NCBI GenBank assembly: GCA_945834965.1
Contig: CAMAHZ010000012.1
Location: forward strand, 1 to 14,445
Length of the DNA stretch: 14,445 bases
DNA from: an uncultured Clostridia bacterium
GTDB lineage: Bacteria > Bacillota > Clostridia > Christensenellales > Borkfalkiaceae
Direction: 5' to 3'
In this document: piece after piece, positions 1 through 6,424 of the stretch
How the letters are laid out: the number at the start of each line of letters is the position of its first letter
How positions within the stretch are numbered: the stretch's first letter is position 1
Notes under the pieces: model-generated
Database searches by the model: none
The model's input: only the letters and a program-made list of their open reading frames with translations
Told to the model about the DNA's origin: nothing
Program-made: the position numbers and the translations under genes

Positions 1-1011
1 TGGTTAGAAAGCCTTTTATGCGATAAGCTCTCTTATGCGATTGCGCAAATAATAACCAACCCTATGCTCTCGTCGTTTATTTGCGACGGCATAGTTGGGG
101 GTGTAGGCGGCGTTCTGTCCTTTATACCCCAACTTGCGATTTTATATTTAACGCTGATACTGTTGGACGAAAGCGGTATATCTTCGGCGCTAACTTTCGT
201 AACCGACGGGCTGTTTCAAAAGGTAGGGCTGTCGGGCAGGGCGGCTTTTTCGCTCGTATCCGGCTTTGGCTGTACGGCGGCGGCAATATCAACCACAAGG
301 GGTTTTTCCGAAGACAGCTCTCGTAAAAAGACGATAGCCGTTTTTCCGTTCATTCCGTGTGGCGCAAAGACGCCCGTGTTTTTAACCTTTTTATCACCCC
401 TATTTAAAAATCCGTTCCCTGCAATCTGCCTGCTGTATTTTGGCGGCGTAACCCTTGCGATTGCGGGGTCTGCACTTTTAAGGGGCAGACGGGAAGGGCT
501 TATATCCGAAGTTACGCCTATCTCGCTCCCAAGCGCAGTAATCGTTATAAAAAAGTTGTTTTTTCAGTTAAAATCGTTTATAATCAAGGTAACGACGTAC
601 GTCTTTGCGTTTTGCGTAATAAGCTGGCTAATTTCACACTTTTCGTTTATCAACGGCTTTTGTTCGGCGGAAGAGAGCATTGCTGGCGGTTTTTCGCGGC
701 TAATTTGCTACCTTTTCTACCCGATGGGTATAACCGACTGGCGAATAGCCTACGCCGCGCTTACGGGCTTTGCCGCAAAGGAAAACGTTGCCGCAACAAT
801 CTCGCTTTTATTTCCGAACGGGCTAAATTTATCGCTTGCGCCGACGATTGCAATCTGCGTATTCTTTCTCTGTTGCCCTGCCTGCGTATCGGCGTTTGCC
901 GCGTCGGTCAAGGAAATCGGCTTTAAACGCACGCTTTTTTACAACGCCGTACAATTAATTTTCGCCTTTGCGGCGGCGTATATAACCTATTTTATAATAA
1001 TACTGCTATGA
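1..1011 (+). CDS. feoB: Ferrous iron transport protein B, C-terminal membrane part (5' end outside window)
   Basis: The frame is open from base 1, so the gene starts upstream; 336 residues are visible and the N-terminal GTPase domain is not. FeoB imports Fe(II) across the inner membrane. The visible part is the polytopic transport domain with two Gate-type repeats. Family landmarks are a DGI-GGVGGVLSFIPQ segment near the left edge, then KVGLSGR, SGFGCTAAA, a PFIPCGAKTPVF segment (the PFMSCSARLPVY position of typical FeoB) and LTGFAAKENVAATI near the C terminus. The two cysteines expected in the Gate motifs are kept, but the usual GCNVPA and CSARLP are altered to GCTAAA and CGAKTP, so this is a divergent FeoB clade. 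It ends in an ATGA overlap with the next gene, which implies translational coupling. No FeoA is visible. A Gate-domain nucleoside transporter is less likely given the KVGLSGR-GFGC order. Confidence 0.88.
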   Translation, partial: WLESLLCDKLSYAIAQIITNPMLSSFICDGIVGGVGGVLSFIPQLAILYLTLILLDESGISSALTFVTDGLFQKVGLSGRAAFSLVSGFGCTAAAISTTRGFSEDSSRKKTIAVFPFIPCGAKTPVFLTFLSPLFKNPFPAICLLYFGGVTLAIAGSALLRGRREGLISEVTPISLPSAVIVIKKLFFQLKSFIIKVTTYVFAFCVISWLISHFSFINGFCSAEESIAGGFSRLICYLFYPMGITDWRIAYAALTGFAAKENVAATISLLFPNGLNLSLAPTIAICVFFLCCPACVSAFAASVKEIGFKRTLFYNAVQLIFAFAAAYITYFIIILL

Positions 1012-1838
1012 AAACTTTTACGGTAAAACAAAACACAACGCTTAAAGCCTTTACGGATTCAACCTATCCGCAGGGCAGTTTTGCGTTCAATTCCTTAATT
1101 AAAAAGGGGGATATCCGTGTAAACGGCGTAAAGCAAAAAGCCGATTGCCCCCTTACTATGGGCGATATAATTACTTTTTACACCACGAAATCGCAGGAAG
1201 AAAAGCCTTCTCACTTTACCGTATACGAAGACGAAAACGTTTTGGTTGCGGATAAAATTAGCGGCGTATCTTCCGAAGGGCTTTTTAGCGAATTATCTGC
1301 CGTTGCGCCCTATCCCGTACACCGTTTGGACAGGAATACTTCGGGGTTAATCGTGTTGGCAAAGAATTTAGCCGTGCAGGATACGCTCGTTCAGGCGTTT
1401 AGGGACAAAGATGTGGAAAAAGTCTATCTCTGCCTTGCAAAAAACGCCTTTAAAAAGCCGTCGGCACAGCTTTCCGCATACCTTTTAAAGGACGATAAAA
1501 GTGCGTTAGTTCGCATATACTCGGCACCCAACGCAGGGAGAGTGCCTATAAAAACCGATTACGAAGTGGTCAAAGAATACGGCGACTACGCTCTCGTTAA
1601 AGTTATACTCCACACGGGCAAAACCCACCAAATAAGGGCGCACCTTTCGTTTATAGGTTGCCCCGTTTTGGGCGATACTAAGTACGGCGACTTTTCGCTC
1701 AACAAAAAATACAACGTAACCCGTCAGGTTTTGGTGGCAAAGTATTTGAAATTTAACCTAAAAGGCGAATTAGCCTATCTAAATTCGGTCAGGCTCGAAA
1801 GCAGGTTCAATGCAGAGCTGCCAAATAAAACGAAATAA
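1008..1838 (+). CDS. RluA-family RNA pseudouridine synthase with S4 domain
   Basis: The product isomerises uridine to pseudouridine in RNA, most likely 23S rRNA as for RluC/RluD, but the target base cannot be read from sequence. Residues about 24-60 form an S4 RNA-binding domain (LIKKGDIRVNG). The catalytic domain follows, with the signature HRLDRNTSGL at residues 105-114, where Asp108 should be the catalytic aspartate. TGKTHQIRAHL at 203-213 and PVLGDTKYGD at 219-228 are also family hallmarks. The length of 276 aa is close to that of RluA-type proteins. The ATG at 1008 overlaps the feoB stop by 4 bp and has no ribosome binding site of its own, so translation probably depends on feoB. The link to iron uptake looks positional rather than functional. 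Confidence 0.93.
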   Translation: MKTFTVKQNTTLKAFTDSTYPQGSFAFNSLIKKGDIRVNGVKQKADCPLTMGDIITFYTTKSQEEKPSHFTVYEDENVLVADKISGVSSEGLFSELSAVAPYPVHRLDRNTSGLIVLAKNLAVQDTLVQAFRDKDVEKVYLCLAKNAFKKPSAQLSAYLLKDDKSALVRIYSAPNAGRVPIKTDYEVVKEYGDYALVKVILHTGKTHQIRAHLSFIGCPVLGDTKYGDFSLNKKYNVTRQVLVAKYLKFNLKGELAYLNSVRLESRFNAELPNKTK

Positions 1839-1876
1839 CTTCAGCTTTTTTGTAGGGCTTACGTATAATGAAAGGT

Positions 1877-1896
1877 ACGGCTAAAAATTTTGCCGT
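1877..1896. repeat. Imperfect palindrome touching the -35 box of the LOG-family gene
   Basis: ACGGC (1877-1881) and GCCGT (1892-1896) are perfect arms around an AT-rich centre that is itself mostly symmetric. The right arm shares its last base with the TTGACA box at 1896-1901. It could be an operator. It is not a good terminator, because no T-run follows either arm. Confidence 0.35.
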
Positions 1897-1924
1897 TGAC
1901 AACTCTATTAAAGGGCTGTATAAT
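1896..1924 (+). promoter_or_regulatory. Consensus sigma-A promoter of the LOG-phosphatase unit
   Basis: A perfect TTGACA (1896-1901) and a perfect TATAAT (1919-1924) are separated by 17 bp. The start of transcription should be near 1931. This leaves a leader of about 20 nt that carries the AGGTGAT ribosome binding site just before the ATG at 1950. It is the best-matching sigma-A promoter in the window. Confidence 0.85.
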
Positions 1925-1949
1925 TGATATAACATTTTTAGGTGATAGT

Positions 1950-2534
1950 ATGAAAATTTGTGTTTTCGGTGCGGCAAGCTCGCACATTGACGAAAAATAT
2001 ATAATAGCTGTAGAAGAGCTGGGCGAAAAGCTTGCAAAGCGCGGTCACTCTCTGGTTTTCGGCTGCGGTGCGTCCGGGCTTATGGGCGCGGCGGCAAGGG
2101 GCGTAAAGCGCGGCGGCGGCTATATCAAGGGCGTCATTCCCGAATTTTTCAAAGAAGACGCCATCGAAGCTATATACGAAGAGTGTGACGAAATGGTCTA
2201 CACCAAGACCATGGCAGAGCGTAAGACTATTATGGAAGACTCTGCCGAAGCGTTCATCATCGTCCCCGGCGGCGTGGGTACGTTTGAAGAGATGTTTGAA
2301 GTCATCACCTTAAAACAGCTCAATCGCTTTAACAAGCCCATCGCCTTTTTCGATATTGCAGGCTACTACGATATTTTGGAAGAGTTTTTAAACCACGCCT
2401 GCAACGAAAAATTTATAACTTCTCGCTGTAAAGAGCTGTATAAATTTTTCACCGACGCAGACGAAGTTTTAAACTATCTCGAAAATTACAACCCCGAAGA
2501 GTTGACTATTAAAAAGACTAAACTTGGTGATTAA
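1950..2534 (+). CDS. LOG family protein (TIGR00730-type nucleotide phosphoribohydrolase)
   Basis: A Rossmann-fold protein of 194 aa. In characterised LOG proteins it cleaves N6-modified AMP (cytokinin riboside 5'-monophosphate) to base plus ribose 5-phosphate; bacterial members may act on AMP or related nucleotides. The N-terminal strand MKICVFGAAS leads to FGCGASGLMGA (37-47). The family active-site pair follows: ERK (90-92) and PGGVGTFEE (106-114). I chose ATG 1950 because AGGTGAT ends 3-4 nt upstream and the protein begins at the first beta strand. The in-frame TTG at 1890 would place the start before the promoter's -10 box. The stop codon shares one base (TAATG) with the next gene, so the two are co-translated. 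Confidence 0.88.
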   Translation: MKICVFGAASSHIDEKYIIAVEELGEKLAKRGHSLVFGCGASGLMGAAARGVKRGGGYIKGVIPEFFKEDAIEAIYEECDEMVYTKTMAERKTIMEDSAEAFIIVPGGVGTFEEMFEVITLKQLNRFNKPIAFFDIAGYYDILEEFLNHACNEKFITSRCKELYKFFTDADEVLNYLENYNPEELTIKKTKLGD

Positions 2535-3019
2535 TGTTTAACGTCGTATTCGTATGCCTTGGCAACATCTGCCGTTCGCCTATGGCGGAAGCAATTTTTA
2601 AAAAAATGGTGGAAGAAGAAGGGCTTAGCTATTCGTTTAATATAACTTCTTACGCCACTTCGGACTGCGAGCAAGGCAACCCCGTCTATCCGCCTGCGGC
2701 AAGGGTGCTAAGGGAAAAGGGCTATAATTTCACCCATCGTGCAAAGCAGATATCCCTATCGCAGATAAAAAATGCCGACTACGTTTTGTGTATGGATAGG
2801 TCCAACTTCTCAAGCCTTCTATCTATTGCGGGTACGGGTTATATGGATAAAATATATCTGTTAGGTCATTTTCTGCCCGAAAAGATTATTATCGACGACC
2901 CTTGGTACACAAACGATTTTGAAAGGACGTATAACGAGATTTACTCGTCCTGTAAGGCATTTTTAAATCACCTTAAATCAACCCACGCTAAGGCGTTAAA
3001 CTACGATAAATTTGAATAG
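2534..3019 (+). CDS. Low-molecular-weight protein tyrosine phosphatase
   Basis: A cytoplasmic phosphatase of 161 aa. The N-terminal P-loop is CLGNICRS (residues 8-15), with nucleophile Cys8 and phosphate-binding Arg14. The general-acid motif is DDPWY (121-125), with Asp122 the expected acid. The residue before the loop Cys-Arg pair is Ile (GNICRS), as in tyrosine-specific LMW-PTPs such as B. subtilis YfkJ. The arginine phosphatase YwlE has Thr there (GNTCRS), so phosphotyrosine is the more likely substrate. An arsenate reductase role is less likely because the extra redox cysteines of ArsC are not evident. GGTGAT lies about 2 nt before the ATG. It is cotranscribed with the LOG gene and lies directly upstream of the spoVA genes. 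Confidence 0.9.
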   Translation: MFNVVFVCLGNICRSPMAEAIFKKMVEEEGLSYSFNITSYATSDCEQGNPVYPPAARVLREKGYNFTHRAKQISLSQIKNADYVLCMDRSNFSSLLSIAGTGYMDKIYLLGHFLPEKIIIDDPWYTNDFERTYNEIYSSCKAFLNHLKSTHAKALNYDKFE

Positions 3020-3088
3020 GTAAAATTAAACAATAGAGTATAAATCTCTCTTTCGTTGCGAAAACTAAGGCGAAAGGGGGATTTTTTT

Positions 3089-4105
3089 ATGAGTTCGGTC
3101 AACCAACCTGAAAAAAAAGGAAGGACGATATTTTTTAAAAATTCACCTAAGATAATTTCAACTTCGACTGTGGCAGGACCAAAGGAGTGTAGCGGCATAA
3201 TCGGCAGTTACGTTGAAAAGGCACTCGACGACGATATGTTCGGCGAAAGCACCTTTGAAAAGGCGGAGTGCAAAATGCTGTCCACCGTAATAGACGGCGC
3301 AATCAAGAACGCCGCCCTTGAAAGAGAGCAGGTGGACGTACTCTTTTCGGGCGACCTATTAAACCAAATCATCTCCGCGTCGTTCGCCGCAAGAGATTTC
3401 AATATCCCCTTTTTAGGCGTTTATTCGGCTTGCTCTACTATGAGCGAGAGCATCTTGCTTGCGGCGGCTATGGTCAACGCAGGCTATTGCAAAACCGCGG
3501 TGGCGGCTACGGGCAGTCATTTTGCAAGCGCGGAAAGGCAGTACCGCTATCCCTTAGAGCAGGGCACGACCCGTCCGCCGCAATCGCAATGGACGGTCAC
3601 GGGCGCAGGGGCTTGCCTAATTTCGGAAAGCGGAGACGGGGTTAAAATCGTAAACGGCACTATGGGTAAGGTGGTGGACTTCGGCGTGACCGACGTAAAC
3701 AATATGGGTGCGGCAATGGCGCCTGCCTGTGCGGATACGCTTATACAGCACTTTAAGGATACGGGTACCGAGCCGGACGAATACGACTTGATTTTGTCGG
3801 GTGATTTAGGTGCGTTAGGCTCTCGAATACTAAAGGACTTGTGTTGGGAAAAGGGTTTCGACGTATCCGAAAAGCACGTCGACTGCGGCGAAATTATTTA
3901 TAAGGTAATCGAAGACGAATTTCAGGGCGGAAGCGGCGCAGGCTGTAGTGCGGTGGTGTTCAATTCCTACGTGTTTACGCGTATGAAACAGCTTAAATTC
4001 CGTAAAGTACTCTTCGCCGCAACGGGGGCGTTGCTTTCAACCGTGTCGTCGGGGCAGGGCGAATCAATCCCCTGCATATCTCACGCCGTGCAGTTGGAAA
4101 TTTAA
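3089..4105 (+). CDS. spoVAD: Stage V sporulation protein AD
   Basis: A thiolase-like-fold protein of 338 aa, the usual SpoVAD length. In B. subtilis SpoVAD binds dipicolinic acid and works with SpoVAC/SpoVAE-type membrane proteins to load it into the forespore and release it on germination. Recognisable segments are the N-terminal GRTIFF, VAGPKE, DVLFSGDLLNQI, the VYSACSTMSES thiolase-like loop, ATGSHFASAERQYRYPLE, DMGAAMAPA-like NNMGAAMAPA, LILSGDLG and the C-terminal SGQGESIPCISHAV. ATG 3089 is preferred to the in-frame TTG at 3056 because AAAGGGGGA lies about 8 nt upstream. The gene should be expressed from a forespore promoter, but I found no convincing sigma-G or sigma-F site. spoVAE follows after 35 bp. 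Confidence 0.95.
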   Translation: MSSVNQPEKKGRTIFFKNSPKIISTSTVAGPKECSGIIGSYVEKALDDDMFGESTFEKAECKMLSTVIDGAIKNAALEREQVDVLFSGDLLNQIISASFAARDFNIPFLGVYSACSTMSESILLAAAMVNAGYCKTAVAATGSHFASAERQYRYPLEQGTTRPPQSQWTVTGAGACLISESGDGVKIVNGTMGKVVDFGVTDVNNMGAAMAPACADTLIQHFKDTGTEPDEYDLILSGDLGALGSRILKDLCWEKGFDVSEKHVDCGEIIYKVIEDEFQGGSGAGCSAVVFNSYVFTRMKQLKFRKVLFAATGALLSTVSSGQGESIPCISHAVQLEI

Positions 4106-4110
4106 AAGGC

Positions 4111-4130
4111 GGCTTGATAAGGCTTGATAA
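4111..4130 (+). repeat. Perfect 10-bp tandem duplication before spoVAE
   Basis: GGCTTGATAA occurs twice head to tail (4111-4120 and 4121-4130), directly followed by GGGGGTATAA and the spoVAE ATG. The last AA of the second copy completes the AAGGGGG ribosome binding site. It looks like a slippage duplication in the spacer. Confidence 0.8.
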
Positions 4131-4140
4131 GGGGGTATAA

Positions 4141-4524
4141 ATGGAGAGTGAAGTTATAGAAATACTTTTAATGTTTATAAAGGCGTTTTTGGTGGGCGGA
4201 GCAATCTGCACGCTTGCGCAGGTTATTATAAACTTTACCGACCTGACCGCAGGCAAAATTTTGGTCTACTTTATGCTTGCAGGCGTAGTGCTTACGGCAA
4301 TAGGCGTCTACCAACCGCTCGTCGAGTTTGCAGGCGCAGGCGCGACCGTGCCTATTTCGGGGTTTGGCTATTTAATCGCAAACGGCGCAATCAAGGGTGC
4401 GGAAAAGGGCTTTTTCTATGCGGTAACGGGCAGTTTAGCGGCGGCAAGCGCAGGCATAACTGCGGCTGTGGTATTCTCGTTTATAATGGCGCTAATCTTT
4501 AACGCACACACCAAAAAGAATTAA
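4141..4524 (+). CDS. spoVAE: Stage V sporulation protein AE (SpoVAC/SpoVAEb family membrane protein)
   Basis: An inner-membrane protein of 127 aa, part of the channel that moves Ca-dipicolinate across the spore inner membrane. Hydrophobic segments lie near residues 7-28, 36-58 and 95-121. FIKAFLVGGAICTLAQ at the N terminus, FAGAGATVPISGFG in the middle and a C-terminal ALIFN segment are typical of the family. The DLTAGKILVYFMLAG stretch and short tail fit SpoVAEb better than SpoVAC. AAGGGGG lies about 6 nt before the ATG. It is cotranscribed with spoVAD. No spoVAC lies upstream, although the usual order is C-D-E. Since SpoVAC and SpoVAEb are paralogues, this protein may do both jobs, or spoVAC may be elsewhere. 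Confidence 0.92.
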   Translation: MESEVIEILLMFIKAFLVGGAICTLAQVIINFTDLTAGKILVYFMLAGVVLTAIGVYQPLVEFAGAGATVPISGFGYLIANGAIKGAEKGFFYAVTGSLAAASAGITAAVVFSFIMALIFNAHTKKN

Positions 4525-4542
4525 ATTTCCGTCGGTAAAAAT

Positions 4543-4578
4543 ACGGCACGCCGCAAGGAAACCCTTGCGGCGTGCCGT
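4543..4578. terminator. Bidirectional rho-independent terminator between spoVAE and fruK
   Basis: A perfect 16-bp GC-rich stem (4543-4558 with 4563-4578) has an AAAC tetraloop. On the minus strand the stem is followed by ATTTTTACC, a usable U-tract for the kinase gene. On the plus strand only TCT follows, so it is a weaker intrinsic terminator for the spoVA unit. It sits between two convergent genes. Confidence 0.88.
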
Positions 4579-4611
4579 TCTAAAATCTACTTAATATTCT
4601 ATTAACCAAAT

Positions 4612-5526
4612 TTACAGCATCAAGCTCTCAACGTACTCAATCTGCTCTTTGGTGGCAATGCCTTCGGTAAAGGCGCACGCGCTTCCGCTTGCGGTGGCAA
4701 AGTTGAGCGCTTTAAAGTAGTTGCCCGTCTTGATAAACTCGTGCAAAAAGCCTGCAATCATGCAGTCGCCTGCGCCCACGGAATTGATAAGCTGACCCCT
4801 TGCCGCCCTTACGTAGCAAGCCTGTTTGGTCTCGGTCACCATCACCGCCCCGTCCGAACCTAACGAAACGATAACGTTTCTCGCACCCCGTTTTTGCAAA
4901 TTTCTTGCGTATTCCGCAATAATCTTCGTGTCGTTTAAGGAAGATGGAATTCCGAAAATTTCACACAGCTCGAACAGGTTGGGCTTGATTAAAAATGGCT
5001 TATGCTTAAGCGTTTGGCAGAGCAGCTCGCCGCACGCGTCAACCACAAATTTTACTCCTTTAACCTGCTTTAAGGAATCGATTACGTCTGCGTAAATCTC
5101 GTCGCCAAGGTACGAAGGGGCGTTGCCGGAGATTACTACGAAGTCGCCATCCTTCAAATTTTCCTTAAGGGCGCAAGTCATATTCTCAACGTCTTTTTCG
5201 GTTATCTCAACGCCGCAGGCGTTAATATCCGTCTCCGTAATCGACTTGATTTTAACGTTAATTCTGCTACGCCCTGCAACTTCAAAAAGTCGGTGTTTAA
5301 GCCCAAGCGCTTCAACTTCCCTGCGTATTTCTTCGCCCGTAAAGCCTGCAACGAACCCGTAAGATACGGTGTCGTCGCCAAGCTCTTTAAGCTGTAAGGA
5401 CACGTTAATTCCCTTTCCGCCCACGGTCAAACGCTCGGCAGAAGTGCGGTTGACCGCACCCGACTTGTAGTTATTAACTTTTACGTAGTAATCCAACGAC
5501 GGATTAAACGTGAGCGTATAGACCAT
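4612..5526 (-). CDS. fruK: 1-phosphofructokinase-type PfkB family sugar kinase
   Basis: The product is a cytoplasmic ribokinase-fold kinase of 304 aa. FruK converts fructose 1-phosphate to fructose 1,6-bisphosphate; tagatose-6-phosphate kinase (LacC) is the near alternative. The N-terminal TLTFNPSLDYYVKV and GGKGINVS (36-43) are typical of the FruK/LacC branch. VVISGNAPS, KPNLFEL (181-187), IVSLGSDGAV and the C-terminal NSVGAGDCMIAGF (248-260), with Asp254 as catalytic base, complete the family pattern. ATG 5526 is chosen over an in-frame TTG at 5547 because the family N terminus begins there; the ribosome binding site is weak (GGA about 11 nt upstream). The usual fru partners (a DeoR-type FruR and a fructose PTS) are absent, so the gene stands alone. 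An inverted repeat covers its -10 box. Confidence 0.88.
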   Translation of the reverse strand: MVYTLTFNPSLDYYVKVNNYKSGAVNRTSAERLTVGGKGINVSLQLKELGDDTVSYGFVAGFTGEEIRREVEALGLKHRLFEVAGRSRINVKIKSITETDINACGVEITEKDVENMTCALKENLKDGDFVVISGNAPSYLGDEIYADVIDSLKQVKGVKFVVDACGELLCQTLKHKPFLIKPNLFELCEIFGIPSSLNDTKIIAEYARNLQKRGARNVIVSLGSDGAVMVTETKQACYVRAARGQLINSVGAGDCMIAGFLHEFIKTGNYFKALNFATASGSACAFTEGIATKEQIEYVESLML

Positions 5527-5552
5527 TTTGAAAATTCCGTAAATCAAAACTG

Positions 5553-5572
5553 TTAAAGTAGATATACTTTAA
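5553..5572. promoter_or_regulatory. Inverted repeat covering the fruK -10 box (candidate operator)
   Basis: Perfect 8-bp arms TTAAAGTA (5553-5560) and TACTTTAA (5565-5572) flank GATA. The right arm coincides with the predicted minus-strand -10 box, so a bound protein would block RNA polymerase. The arms match those of a second site at 7150-7168 before birA. Confidence 0.55.
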
Positions 5573-5594
5573 TTCATTTCTCAGCGTTTGTCAA
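5566..5594 (-). promoter_or_regulatory. Predicted sigma-A promoter of fruK
   Basis: On the minus strand TTGACA (5594-5589) is followed after 17 bp by TAAAGT (5571-5566). The start would be near 5559, giving a leader of about 33 nt. The -35 box is perfect and the -10 box matches 4 of 6 positions. Confidence 0.6.
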
Positions 5595-5636
5595 TTCAAA
5601 AGTACGTTAAGCCTGTTTTGAGCAGTTTTAACATTT

Positions 5637-5670
5637 ATTGTAAACCAAATAATTAATAACGGTTGACAAT
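5637..5670. promoter_or_regulatory. BirA-type biotin operator overlapping the bioY promoter
   Basis: The half-sites ATTGTAAACC (5637-5646) and GGTTGACAAT (5661-5670) are inverted copies with one mismatch, separated by 14 bp. This matches the known Firmicutes BirA box architecture of TTGTwAACC-type halves spaced by about 14-16 bp. The right half contains the -35 box TTGACA of bioY, so a BirA dimer here would repress transcription when biotin is plentiful. The neighbouring birA homologue with a DNA-binding domain supports this. Confidence 0.85.
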
Positions 5671-5692
5671 AAGTAAAGATAAATAGTATAAT
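5663..5692 (+). promoter_or_regulatory. Sigma-A promoter of bioY
   Basis: A perfect TTGACA (5663-5668) and a perfect TATAAT (5687-5692) are 18 bp apart. The predicted start of transcription falls at about 5699, on the ATG itself, so the mRNA may have no leader. Confidence 0.8.
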
Positions 5693-5698
5693 GCAGAT

Positions 5699-6352
5699 AT
5701 GGAAATTAATAGCGAAGAACTTGAGATAAAGGAAAAAGACAATAAAAGCGGTGTGCCGTCGGGGCGACAGTTATTAATTAAAGACGTCTGCTATATCGCC
5801 CTGTTTGCGGCGGTGATTGTGGTATGTTCGTGGATAGCAATTCCCATATCGGAAATATCCATAACGTTGCAGACTATGGGCGTATGTATGGCGGCAGGCT
5901 TTTTAGGGTGGAAAAGGGGCGTTATATGCGTACTCTCGTACATACTTTTAGGCGTGTGCTGCGTACCCGTCTTTTCGGGCTTTAAAAACTTTTACGCCTT
6001 AATTGCCTCTGCGTCGGCAGGGTACGTGGTGGGCTTTTTGTTTACTGCGCTAATCGTCGGCATTACTTCGGATAAAATGCACCTTATAGGAAAAAGGTTA
6101 TCGGGCAAGGCGGCAAAGCAGGTCGTTCAGCTTATAGTTTTGGCGCTATCGATGGTGGTGGGCGTTGCGGTATGCTATCTCTTCGGTACGCTGTGGTTTA
6201 TGGTTATCTATAAAGGCAGCGTAACGACTTCCAACCTGCAAATTGCGCTTACGTACTGCGTCTATCCGTATATTTTACCCGACCTTGTTAAAATAGTTTT
6301 AGCAACCTTTTTGGTCAACTATTTAAAGGGTTACGTAAAACTCAGCCGCTAA
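5699..6352 (+). CDS. bioY: Biotin transporter BioY (ECF S component)
   Basis: A membrane protein of 217 aa that captures biotin and, with a shared energising module (EcfA1/A2/T), imports it. After a polar N-terminal stretch (1-27) about six hydrophobic segments follow. The family block is IAIPISEISITLQTMG (46-61), then GFLGWKRGVICVLSYILLGVCCVPVF (67-92), ending in a BioY-like AGYVVGF (107-113). The usual GPTGGYL loop is changed to SASAGYV, and a charged cytoplasmic loop (about 122-142) is longer than usual. No ecf genes are present, so it relies on a group II module encoded elsewhere. The ATG lies 6 nt after the -10 box and has no ribosome binding site, and I see no better downstream start. 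The upstream BirA box independently supports the biotin assignment. Confidence 0.9.
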   Translation: MEINSEELEIKEKDNKSGVPSGRQLLIKDVCYIALFAAVIVVCSWIAIPISEISITLQTMGVCMAAGFLGWKRGVICVLSYILLGVCCVPVFSGFKNFYALIASASAGYVVGFLFTALIVGITSDKMHLIGKRLSGKAAKQVVQLIVLALSMVVGVAVCYLFGTLWFMVIYKGSVTTSNLQIALTYCVYPYILPDLVKIVLATFLVNYLKGYVKLSR

Positions 6353-6368
6353 GAAATTAGAAAAATAA

Positions 6369-6412
6369 CCCCTGCCGTTGCGCTTTTTATTGTGCAACGG
6401 CAGGGGATTTTT
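6369..6412. terminator. Bidirectional terminator between bioY and birA
   Basis: A perfect 13-bp stem, CCCCTGCCGTTGC (6369-6381) with its complement at 6394-6406, can gain two more pairs inside the loop. On the plus strand it is followed by ATTTTTAT. On the minus strand it is followed by TTATTTTT. It can therefore end both convergent transcripts. Confidence 0.92.
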
Positions 6413-6424
6413 ATATGCTTTTAT

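Noticed and set aside
993..998. TATAAT near the end of feoB as a promoter for the pseudouridine synthase gene
   Set aside because: The sequence 17 bp upstream is GC-rich with no -35 match, and the ATGA overlap already explains expression by coupling.
1864..1869. TATAAT as a second -10 box upstream of the LOG gene
   Set aside because: No -35-like sequence lies 16-18 bp upstream.
1868..1927. A 19-codon open frame starting ATGAAAGG before the LOG gene
   Set aside because: It has no ribosome binding site, contains both promoter boxes of the LOG gene, and would not be on that gene's transcript.
3013..3045. TGAATA followed by an AT-rich stretch before spoVAD as a sigma-G promoter
   Set aside because: TGAATA resembles a forespore -35 element, but I could not place a CATnnTA-like -10 at proper spacing.
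5663..5668. The second BirA half-site seen only as a -35 box, with the repeat as coincidence
   Set aside because: The 10-bp halves match at 9 of 10 positions with the spacer expected for BirA, and bioY and birA are adjacent, so coincidence is unlikely.
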